Position numbers and translations under genes: made by a program. From positions 1-64,000 of the forward strand of contig JACPCL010000034.1 of NCBI GenBank assembly GCA_016179765.1: a stretch of DNA of 64,000 bases. The letters are read 5' to 3'. Shown here piece after piece: positions 34,970 to 42,060 of the stretch. How positions within the stretch are numbered: the stretch's first letter is position 1; the number at the start of each line of letters is the position of its first letter. This DNA comes from Chloroflexota bacterium (lineage in GTDB: Bacteria > Chloroflexota > Dehalococcoidia > Lucifugimonadales > JACPCL1). The notes under the pieces were generated by a model. It ran no database searches. It saw only the letters and a program-made list of their open reading frames with translations, and was not told where the DNA came from.

Positions 34970-35365
34970 ATGGCGGAACGCTACCGGCGCGAGATAGAGG
35001 ATATCCTGGACAAACTGGAGGAAGCGCCCGCGCATTCGCCTAAGGCCAAGGAAGGGGGCCGAAGGCTGCGCGCTTTTGGCTTGCTAGGTAGAGTCTTGGG
35101 CGGTGGGAGCGGCCTGCTCTCTCCAGGGCGGGTTATGCTAGCTGCCCTCGCTTTGCTTCTTGTGGCCCTTTTGCTCAAAGCGAGTATGCCGGGCGCTTTC
35201 GTGCCGTTCCTCATGTGGGGCGCCGTCATCGTCTTTATCTTTGGGTATGCCCTTTTCTTTATCAATGCCAGTGAGCCTATTGAGAAACGGTGGCGCGCCG
35301 CCGTGGTAGAGGGCCCTCCGTCATTTCGGTCTCGCCTGCGTCGGTGGCTCAGAGGTAGGCGCTAG
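34970..35365 (+). CDS. Small membrane protein with two helices, unknown
   Basis: 131 residues from the ATG at 34970, five bases after GGGAGG. The N-terminal third is charged and helical (RYRREIEDILDKLEEAP). Two hydrophobic segments follow (about 53-72, VMLAALALLLVALLLKAS, and 76-98, FVPFLMWGAVIVFIFGYALFF). The end is basic (SFRSRLRRWLRGRR), so both termini are probably inside the cell. Such small two-helix proteins are common next to rplS in related genomes, but I cannot name a function. The stop codon lies inside the following hairpin. Confidence 0.6.
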   Translation: MAERYRREIEDILDKLEEAPAHSPKAKEGGRRLRAFGLLGRVLGGGSGLLSPGRVMLAALALLLVALLLKASMPGAFVPFLMWGAVIVFIFGYALFFINASEPIEKRWRAAVVEGPPSFRSRLRRWLRGRR

Positions 35366-35405
35366 ACGAAGAGGCCCAGGCACGAGCCTGGGCCCCTTCG
35401 TCTAG
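35362..35405 (+). terminator. Strong long hairpin, probable terminator
   Basis: CTAGACGAAG, mismatch, GGCCCAGGC, loop ACGA, GCCTGGGCC, mismatch, CTTCGTCTAG. About 19 paired bases with a four-base loop. The stop codon of the membrane protein gene is inside the left arm. A long T-run is lacking, but the stem strength suggests a transcript end. Confidence 0.7.
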
Positions 35406-35488
35406 CCAAGTTCTTTACTTCCGACTCTCGCTGACGTAGACTCTATCGGTTACACCATCGCTCACATCATGTCAAGGGGCCTGTTCCC

Positions 35489-35956
35489 ATGAATATCCAG
35501 GCGCTTCTTCCTGCTGCTTCCAATCCCAAGATACAGGCGTTTCGCTCTGGCGATACGGTGCGCGTCAGCCTGCACGTCATTGAGGGCAACCGCGAGCGCA
35601 CCCAAACCCTGGAGGGGGTGGTTATCCGCCAGCACAGGGGCGGCGCCGGCTCCACCTTCACCATCCGCCGTGTCACCAGGGGCATTGGCATGGAGTTGAC
35701 CTATCTATTTCATTCGCCGCGACTGGAGGCGGTCCAGGTGATGCGCCGGGGCCGCGTCCGCCGTGCTCGCCTCTACTACTTGCGCGGCCGCTTCGGCAAG
35801 GCCGCCCGCATTAAAGAGGCCCAGCGGATGATTCCCGGCGGCCAGCTCTTTCAGGGCGGTCAGGCCGCTACCGAGGAGGCTGAAGCTCCAGCAGCAGAAA
35901 CCGTTGAGGAGGCGGTGGGGCCGCAGCAGGATGCTCAGGCTCCTCAGACTTCCTAG
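35489..35956 (+). CDS. rplS: 50S ribosomal protein L19
   Basis: 155 residues. Residues 1-115 carry the L19 signature: [93 protein letters not shown]. The last 40 residues are an acidic Ala/Glu/Gln-rich tail ([16 protein letters not shown]) beyond the normal length of about 115. L19 sits at the 30S-50S interface. The ATG at 35489 follows AAGGGGCC. The tail may be a lineage feature. Followed by two different repeat elements. Confidence 0.96.
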   Translation: MNIQALLPAASNPKIQAFRSGDTVRVSLHVIEGNRERTQTLEGVVIRQHRGGAGSTFTIRRVTRGIGMELTYLFHSPRLEAVQVMRRGRVRRARLYYLRGRFGKAARIKEAQRMIPGGQLFQGGQAATEEAEAPAAETVEEAVGPQQDAQAPQTS

Positions 35957-35985
35957 TATGGTGTCCCTGAAATACGCCTACGAAT

Positions 35986-36091
35986 TGTCATTGCGAGGAG
36001 TCCTTCCCTGGAAGGACGACGAAGCAATCTGGAGGAGGGGTGACCCCGCCGCCAGATTGCCACGTCCGCCTGAGGCGGACTCACAATGACA
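35986..36091. mobile_element. TGTCATTGCGAGG-type miniature inverted-repeat element
   Basis: 106 bp. Left end TGTCATTGCGAGGAG, right end CTCACAATGACA, which is the inverse of TGTCATTGTGAG. Inside, GACGAAGCAATCT and AGATTGCCACGTC pair with each other. This class of palindromic element is known in many environmental bacteria. Non-coding; it lies after rplS. Confidence 0.75.
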
Positions 36092-36202
36092 TTGTTGATG
36101 AACTTCTGGGAAGGGACACGAGCGTCTCTTTCAAAAACCTTTGGCGCCGCCCCTCTTTGGCTTCCCCATTCACTTCCCCTTCATCCCAACTGTATCGGGA
36201 TT

Positions 36203-36305
36203 CAGGGCGGGGGTCTGGGGGTGTCCCCCAGACAAAATTCTTCCCCTTGCCTGGCAAAAAAGGGGGCGAGGAGGACGGCGCAAAGAGTTTTTCAGCACCC
36301 TGCTA
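36203..36305. repeat. Partial miniature element of the TA-flanked family
   Basis: Contains GGGGGTCTGGGGGTGTCCCCCAGACA and ends TTTTTCAGCACCCTGCTA at 36288-36305. The right end read inward (TAGCAGGGTGCTGAAAAA) matches the right end at 12081-12093. The left end is missing. No gene is seen between 35957 and 36397. Confidence 0.65.
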
Positions 36306-36397
36306 GCCTCTTTCATGGGAGAAAAGGAACTGAAACCTTGCTCTGTCCTGCAAAGTTACTTCGTTGATGACCGTACGGCGGGCTGTTCTGCTCCTGT

Positions 36398-37587
36398 TCA
36401 CGACCCGCGGTACACCTCCGTCTCCGGGTAAATTGCAGCCCAGTAGAACCAGAGGCTGTCTACATGGAGCAGTGGGGGCAGGCGCTCCCCCGCTAGTGGA
36501 CCCTCCATTGCCTGGCCCAAGATACTCCAGCGGCTTCCCGTCTCGTTGTCTTTGAAGGCGCCGTCCCGCCACTGAAAAGTGAGGTGCTTTCCCCTCACCT
36601 GGGGGATGAATGCGGAGGCGGCGCCCACGGCCCGGGACTCGCTCACCCTCGGCTGGTCTAGTGAAGAGGCTGTTGAAGGTTCGTAGAAGATGACCATCTC
36701 CCTTCTACCCACAGCATCGTGGATCACCCGCTCTACGGCCAGTTCCCGGAACGGGTAGGCCCTTGCTGCCCCTTCGTACCGAATGCCCAGCACCCGTTCC
36801 ATCAGCGGCAAGCGGGGGTCGACGGCGTCGCTGAACAGGAAAGGCCAGGAAGAGGTATCGTACTCCTCGTAGGGGTTGGCGTAATGGCTACCTCTCGGGC
36901 CCACCAACACCTTGCCGCCAGGGTAGGCCTCCTTGAAGTCACGGTAAGCAACCACTTGGGAGGGAAGTTGCTCTAGGGTGGTTCCAACCATAGCACCCAT
37001 GATAGCCTGCGCCGTGCCCTGCTGCCACCAGGACTCTGTCTCCCGGTCCCACATGACAAGGTTGCTTTGCCGCAGGAGGCCGCTGACGCCAAAGGTGAGG
37101 GTCTTGCCCTGTACTGTGCGGCCAAAGACCATGGCCGTGTTGCACAGGGGTCACCAGGTGACGGCAACGGGTACCCCTCCCACCACGTCGTTGACCACCT
37201 CGTGAGAGACAAGAATCGTCTGCGGATAGGCCCGCGCGTCGCTATCAATCTCCACCACAATCACCGGCTCCAAGGGAAACATGCGGCCATCGGCCTCAGC
37301 AGTGCTCTCAAGGTGAGGTTCGTAGATAGGGGGAATGGCGTCCCGCATCAGGCCCAGGAACCGTATCTCTTCGGGAACCACCACCCGCCGGGAGAAGTCC
37401 GTTTTCCACTGATACGGAAGGTACGGTAGGTTGAACATGCCAGTGACTTCAGCAGAGGAAGTGGTACTGGTAGGCGTGGCTGGCGGGGAGACGGGGGCAC
37501 CTGACGAGGCGCCGAGGAAGGACCGCAGGCAGCCACCACAACCCACGCCATAGCAAGCAAAGCGGTCACCCGCTCGACCTTCGCCAT
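36398..37587 (-). CDS. DUF3179 lipoprotein, candidate selenoprotein (UPLC), frame interrupted once
   Basis: A DUF3179 protein read in two open pieces. From the ATG at 37587 a lipoprotein signal (VTALLAMAWVVVAACG) leads to a C-run near 37505-37515, where one missing base puts the reading out of frame. With one extra C the frame continues through PATPTSTTSS, MFNLPYLPYQWKTDF and VVNDVVGGVPVAVTW. There a TGA (37153-37151) stands where family members have the first Cys of a WCPLCNTA motif. After it PLCNTAMVFGRTVQGKTLTFGVSGLLRQSNLVMWDRETESWWQQ continues to 36398. The TGA is followed by a SECIS-like hairpin, so selenocysteine at about residue 146 is likely. Alternative: a pseudogene with two defects. 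Confidence 0.65.
37114..37153 (-). promoter_or_regulatory. Candidate bacterial SECIS element in the DUF3179 gene
   Basis: On the minus strand, after TGA (37153-37151): lower stem CTGTGC (37147-37142) with GCACAG (37119-37114), five-base bulge AACAC, upper stem GGCCA with TGGCC, loop TGGTCTT. The loop starts 19 nt after the TGA and has G as its second base. Both features fit the bacterial SECIS model. Confidence 0.6.
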
Positions 37588-37730
37588 GTCCCCGCCTCTC
37601 AAGTGAAGGAAGAATACCTCCCCAATGAGATGCTGCGCCGAGGTTAAGGGTACCGTCAGAAGGGGCGGGTATGAGATGGCGTCCAGACATGGGGCGAATC
37701 CAGGCTGACCCTGGTCAAGGTCCCTCAGGA

Positions 37731-38270
37731 CTACGGCGCTCCCTCTCCCGTGGCCTTCACGTAGTCCTGGAGGTGCTTGCGCAGCACCACCCGCCCGCGA
37801 TGGAGGCGGGCCTTAAGGGCCGCGACCGTGATCTCCAAGGACCGGGCCGCCTCTTCACTGGAGAGGCCCTGCACATCCCGCAGCACCACGGCGGCCCTTA
37901 AGTCCTCTGGCAGCAGCGCAAGCCCTTCCTCCAGCTTGCCGCGCAGCTCGGCGCTCACCGCCGCCTGCTCCGGCCCCTGCGTCCAGTCCACCACCTCCCG
38001 GTCCTCCACCCCTCCCTGCACAAGCTGGCGCTCCCGTTTCCCCTTCCGCGCCCGCATGAGGCTGCGGTTCACCGTAATGCGATACAGCCAGGTGGAAACC
38101 TGGGAGTCGCCCCGAAAACGGTCCCAGGCCCGGAGGGCGTCAATGAACGCCTCCTGGGTCACATCCTGGGCCTCCACCGGGTCGCTGGTCATGCGCAGCG
38201 CCACGTTGTAGACGAAGTTGCCGTACCTCTCCACCACCTCTTCAAAGGTAGATAGTTTCTCTGTGTTCAT
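37731..38270 (-). CDS. ECF-type RNA polymerase sigma factor
   Basis: 179 residues. Region 2: FEEVVERYGNFVYNVALRMTSDPVEAQDVTQEAFIDALRAWDRFRGDSQVSTWLYRITVNR (about 9-69). Region 4: LEEGLALLPEDLRAAVVLRDVQGLSSEEAARSLEITVAALKARLHRGRVVLRKHL (about 113-168), a clear helix-turn-helix. No region 3 or other domains, as in ECF sigma factors. The ATG at 38270 faces an anti-sigma-like gene on the other strand 194 bases away. It probably directs polymerase to a stress regulon. No autoregulatory promoter was identified by eye. Confidence 0.93.
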   Translation of the reverse strand: MNTEKLSTFEEVVERYGNFVYNVALRMTSDPVEAQDVTQEAFIDALRAWDRFRGDSQVSTWLYRITVNRSLMRARKGKRERQLVQGGVEDREVVDWTQGPEQAAVSAELRGKLEEGLALLPEDLRAAVVLRDVQGLSSEEAARSLEITVAALKARLHRGRVVLRKHLQDYVKATGEGAP

Positions 38271-38464
38271 GGAGCGGAGTCATGATCCGATGGCAAGCTA
38301 TGGGGCCGAGCGCTATGGCTATCCAAAGGCCCCGCTCTGCGAGGCGCAAAGCAATGATACAGTAGCCCCCCTGGATACGGGTGTCAATGGAAAAATCCTT
38401 CCGGGCCATGCCGCATCTAATGGTCAAAGAAACGCGCTCTCCGTACCATGCGCGGGAGACCGAG

Positions 38465-38746
38465 ATGACCCACGACCCTGCCAGCACGCCTCACCCATCT
38501 CCTCGGGCCCTTGCCTGCCGGGAGCTTTTGGAGCGCGCCTCGGAGTACCTTGAGTCTGAGTCTGCCCTGTCCCAGGAGGAGAAGGAGCACATCCAACGCC
38601 ATCTGGAGGAGTGTTTGGGCTGTAAAGGGTTCGTCTCCACCCTCAAAGACACCATCTCCCTGCTCCAGACCCTTCCCCCCAGCGCCTTGCCCCCGGAGCT
38701 GAAGCAGAGGCTCCTCCAAATCTACAAAGGGCAGCCTTCTTCATAG
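38465..38746 (+). CDS. Zinc-finger (HC2-type) anti-sigma factor-like protein
   Basis: 93 residues from the ATG at 38465, six bases after GGGAG. Core: ACRELLERASEYLESESALSQEEKEHIQRHLEECLGCKGFVSTLKDTISLLQTLP. It contains the HxxxCxxC zinc motif (H-LEE-C-LG-C) that typifies ZAS/HC2 anti-sigma proteins. No membrane segment, so a soluble cytoplasmic form that would hold the ECF factor until a redox or other signal. It is transcribed away from the sigma gene, which is unusual, because most such pairs share an operon. Confidence 0.75.
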   Translation: MTHDPASTPHPSPRALACRELLERASEYLESESALSQEEKEHIQRHLEECLGCKGFVSTLKDTISLLQTLPPSALPPELKQRLLQIYKGQPSS

Positions 38747-38874
38747 TATGTGCCTGCCCAAGACTCCTCCTCTTCCCTACCCTACCCACGCTAACGCCCA
38801 GCCGCATCTTGTCTCCATTGACTTCACCCCAGCTGGTCTTCCTCCCCGCAATAGAGAGGGGGACATTTGTTTAC

Positions 38875-38915
38875 GAGAAGGTTGTGTTGCAGCGAAGCTG
38901 CAACACAACCTTCTC
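38875..38915. repeat. Perfect 19-bp hairpin between convergent genes
   Basis: GAGAAGGTTGTGTTGCAGC, loop GAA, and its exact complement ending at 38915. It lies between the anti-sigma gene (+) and the aminotransferase (-). It may serve as a two-way transcript end. The remainder of 38747-38981 holds repeat text (CCTGTCCTTGAGTCC) and no gene. Confidence 0.7.
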
Positions 38916-38981
38916 CCATTTCTTCTTTCCCCTTCCCTCATAGGGAAGAGCCTGTCCTTGAGTCCATCATAGGCGAGTGGA

Positions 38982-40145
38982 CTACCTCCCCATCTCTCCC
39001 AGGACCGCGCACACCTGCGCAACCTCCTCCTCCGTGTTATAAAAGGCGGTGCACAGGCGCACCGCGGGCGGCGTGGGCACCTGCCGCGCGGCGATGCCCC
39101 TGGCCCACAGCAGCTCCACCACCTGGCGCGGCTCCCGGCCGGCAAGGGCAAAGGTCACCAGGGCCGAGCCCGTCTCACCCCCTTCGGGTGATGTAATCGT
39201 GACCCCTGGGATGGAGCGCAGGCCATCGCGGAGTCTGGCCGCCAACGCCATGCCCCGCGCCTCTATCTCTTGGAAGCCTTGCTCCCGCTGGAAGGCGATG
39301 GCCTCGGCCATGCCCGCCTCCAGGGCAACGCTGGTAGTGCTCAGGCGAAACTTGCGCGGATGCTCAAGGTTCAGCTTCAGTGCGCCCGTCCTGATGTCAT
39401 ACTCCTCCACTGCGCCGTGGGCCGGATAGCGTGGTGTGATGTCGGGAATCAGCTCCTTGCGGATGTAGAGCGCGCCGGTGCCATCGGGGCCAAGAAGCCA
39501 CTTGTGCCCGGGAATGGCGTAGAAGTCACAGCCCCAGCCTTTCATATCCAGGGCAATCTGCCCGCCGCACTGCGCGCCGTCCAGAAGCAAGAAGGCCCCG
39601 CGCCGGTGGGCCAGCTCCGCCACCTCTTTGGCAGGCAATCGCAGGCCGCAGGAGAACTGGATGTGGCTCAGGTACACCAGGCGCGTGCGAGGAGAGAGCA
39701 GGGCCTCTATCTTGGCGAGGATGATGGATTTGTCATCCTTGGGGTCAATGTCAGCGATGCGCACTTTCACCCCATGCGTCTTCTGGAGCATGAGGCTGGG
39801 CAGCATGACCGAGGGGTGCTCCAAGGAGCAGGTAACGATTTCGTCGCCAGGGAACCAGTCCAGGCCATTGACCACCATCACCAGGCCGTGCGTCGTGCTC
39901 TGGGTCAGGGCAACGGACTCTTCCGGAGCGTTCATCAGGCCAGCCACCCCCTTGGCCAGCTCCTCATGGATCGCCCGGCTGCGGGGGAGGGAGTCCAGGG
40001 TGGCGGGGCCGCGCTCCATTTCGTAGTCAAGCTGCTCTTTGATGCGCTGCGTCACCCTGGAGGGGGATGGCCCCGACCAGCCGGTGTTCAGGTAGATGAG
40101 GTTCCTGGTCACAGGGATGCCTTCTCGGACCTTGAGGATGTCCAT
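38982..40145 (-). CDS. Class V aminotransferase (cysteine-desulfurase fold)
   Basis: About 387 residues from the ATG at 40145, preceded by GGGGGGAC; a longer reading to 40244 is less likely. Shows YLNTGWSGPSPSRV, ALTQSTTHGLVMVVNGLDW, LEHPSVMLP, LLDGAQCGGQIALDMKGWGCDFYAIPGHKWLLGPDGTGALYI (Lys in GHKW binds PLP), and STTSVALEAG. It resembles isopenicillin-N epimerase/cysteine desulfurase relatives of unknown substrate. The reaction could be a desulfurase, epimerase or transaminase. It converges with the anti-sigma gene and is divergent from the TPP enzyme. Confidence 0.87.
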   Translation of the reverse strand: MDILKVREGIPVTRNLIYLNTGWSGPSPSRVTQRIKEQLDYEMERGPATLDSLPRSRAIHEELAKGVAGLMNAPEESVALTQSTTHGLVMVVNGLDWFPGDEIVTCSLEHPSVMLPSLMLQKTHGVKVRIADIDPKDDKSIILAKIEALLSPRTRLVYLSHIQFSCGLRLPAKEVAELAHRRGAFLLLDGAQCGGQIALDMKGWGCDFYAIPGHKWLLGPDGTGALYIRKELIPDITPRYPAHGAVEEYDIRTGALKLNLEHPRKFRLSTTSVALEAGMAEAIAFQREQGFQEIEARGMALAARLRDGLRSIPGVTITSPEGGETGSALVTFALAGREPRQVVELLWARGIAARQVPTPPAVRLCTAFYNTEEEVAQVCAVLGEMGR

Positions 40146-40302
40146 TCCCGTCCCCCCTGGCGAAAGTTGCCGCATTGTAGCACAGGTGTGGGCAGAATGG
40201 TGGAGCAGAGAGGGACACCCCCGCCAGTAGGCAAAGGCGCTCACGCTCCGTTATCATATCCTCTGGCCGCTAAACCCTAGCCACACTAAAGGAGTGCGCC
40301 TC

Positions 40303-41955
40303 ATGAACGTATCCGAAGCCATCGCCCGTATCCTCAAGCAGGAAGGCATAGAGTGGGCCGCCTGCTTCCCCTCCAACCCCCTCATTGAACCCCTCGCCAA
40401 AGAGGGCGTCCGCGTCATCTCCTTTCGCCACGAGCGCGGCGCGGGCATGGCCGCCGACGGCTACTCCCGCATGAACGACCGCCAGAAGTTCGGCGTTTTC
40501 CTGGTGCAGAACCAGGCCGGCTCAGAAAACGCCATGGGCGCCGTCGCCCAGGCCTTCGCCGATAACGTCCCCGTCCTGGTCATGCCCGGCGCTCCCTCCC
40601 TGGACCACATCAGCGTCCGCCCGGAGTTCTGGCCCGCCCGCTCCTACGAGCGTATCGCCAAGCAGACCGAGTCCATCCTAAAGGCCGACCAGGTCGCCGC
40701 CGTCATGCGCCGCGCCTTCCACGCCCTGCGCAACGGACGCCCCGGCCCCGTCGTCGTGGACATCCCCGCGGATGTGGGCGCCGCTGAGGTCTCCGAAGCA
40801 GCCCTGGCCTACAAGTCCCCCACCACCCTCCACCAGACCCCCACCAGGGGCGACATCCAGGACGCCGTCAAAGCCCTCCTAGCCGCAAAGCGCCCCGTCA
40901 TCTGGTCCGGCATGGGCGTCCTGCTGTCCGGAGCCTCCAGGGAGCTGACAGAGCTGGCTGAGCTCCTGGAGGTCCCCGTCTACACCTCCATGCCCGGCAA
41001 GTCCGGCATGGACGAGCGTCACCCCCTCGCCCTGGGCGCGGGCAGCGGCGCAACCACCCTTGCCGCCCTGACCTGGCTGCGCGACTCCGACCTTCTCTTT
41101 GGGGTTGGCACGAGTCTCACCCTAACCGGCTACGGGCAACGCATCCCGCCCGGTAAGTTCATCATCCACAACACCCTCAGCCAGGAGGACATCAACAAGG
41201 ACCAGTTTGTAGACATCGGCCTGGCCGGCGACGCCAAGCTGACCCTCCAGGCCATGGTAGAAGAGGTCAAGGCCCAGCTTGGCCCTCAGGGGCGCAAGGG
41301 CAAGACCACCGCGCCCGCCGAGGTCGCCAGGATCAAGGCCCAGTGGTACGAGGAGTGGATGCCCATCCTCACCGACGACACCGAGCCCATCAACCCCATG
41401 CGCGTCATCCACGAGTTGGACCGCACCTTGGATAAGTCCCGCAGCATCGTCACCCACGACGCCGGCTCTCCCAGGGACATGATGGTCCCCTTCTACACGG
41501 CGGGTGCGCCCCATAGCTACATCGGCTGGGGCAAGAGCACCCACCTCGGCTACGGCATCCCCCTGATGATCGGCGCGAAGATGGCCTTCCCCGACAAGTT
41601 CTGCCTCAACTTCATGGGCGACGGTGCCTTCGGCATGTCCGGCCTGGACATAGAGACCTCCGCCCGCGCCGGCGCGCCCATCACCACCATCGTCCTGAAC
41701 AACGGCCACATGGCCACCTACCCCGGCGGCTTCCCCACCGCCCGGCAGCGCTTCGGCGTCACCAACATGACCGGCGACTACGCCAAGATTGCCGAGGGCC
41801 TGGGCGCCGTAGGCATCAGAGTCACCAAGCCATCGGAGATTGCCCCCGCCCTGAGGCGCGCCCAGCAGCTTAACGCCGAGGGCAAGACCGTTCTCCTGGA
41901 CATCAAGACCCGCGCCGAGGACAGGCGGTCCGGCCGCGCGCCCAGAGGGGGATAG
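40303..41955 (+). CDS. TPP-dependent acetolactate-synthase-like enzyme
   Basis: About 550 residues from the ATG at 40303, eight bases after AAGGAG. Three-domain TPP fold. The pyrimidine domain has Glu in FRHERGAGMAADGYSR; the middle domain has RPVIWSGMGVLLSGASRELTELAELLEVPVYTS; the PP domain has the motif GDGAFGMSGLDIETSARAGAPITTIVLNN. The family includes acetolactate synthase, oxalyl-CoA decarboxylase, sulfoacetaldehyde acetyltransferase and benzoylformate decarboxylase. The sequence alone does not choose, although oxalyl-CoA decarboxylase would pair with the CoA-transferases. A hairpin follows the stop. Confidence 0.85.
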   Translation: MNVSEAIARILKQEGIEWAACFPSNPLIEPLAKEGVRVISFRHERGAGMAADGYSRMNDRQKFGVFLVQNQAGSENAMGAVAQAFADNVPVLVMPGAPSLDHISVRPEFWPARSYERIAKQTESILKADQVAAVMRRAFHALRNGRPGPVVVDIPADVGAAEVSEAALAYKSPTTLHQTPTRGDIQDAVKALLAAKRPVIWSGMGVLLSGASRELTELAELLEVPVYTSMPGKSGMDERHPLALGAGSGATTLAALTWLRDSDLLFGVGTSLTLTGYGQRIPPGKFIIHNTLSQEDINKDQFVDIGLAGDAKLTLQAMVEEVKAQLGPQGRKGKTTAPAEVARIKAQWYEEWMPILTDDTEPINPMRVIHELDRTLDKSRSIVTHDAGSPRDMMVPFYTAGAPHSYIGWGKSTHLGYGIPLMIGAKMAFPDKFCLNFMGDGAFGMSGLDIETSARAGAPITTIVLNNGHMATYPGGFPTARQRFGVTNMTGDYAKIAEGLGAVGIRVTKPSEIAPALRRAQQLNAEGKTVLLDIKTRAEDRRSGRAPRGG

Positions 41956-41966
41956 TAGCCTTCTCC

Positions 41967-42007
41967 AGCAAGTCCCCCCTCTCCTTCGCAGACAGGGGGG
42001 ACTTGCT
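41967..42007 (+). terminator. Hairpin after the TPP-enzyme gene
   Basis: AGCAAGTCCCCCCT (41967-41980) and its exact complement AGGGGGGACTTGCT (41994-42007), with a 13-base loop. It lies between the TPP enzyme and the PLD-ATPase gene and probably ends the first transcript. Confidence 0.6.
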
Positions 42008-42060
42008 ACAGGACTGTGTGAGAATAGCCCCATTCGAGAATTCCCATCCATTCCTGGTAG

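Noticed and set aside
36398-37132. An independent gene starting at ATG 37132.
   Set aside because: That ATG is the Met of a CNTAMVF motif inside DUF3179 and lies in the SECIS-like loop region; the upstream frame is continuous except for the TGA.
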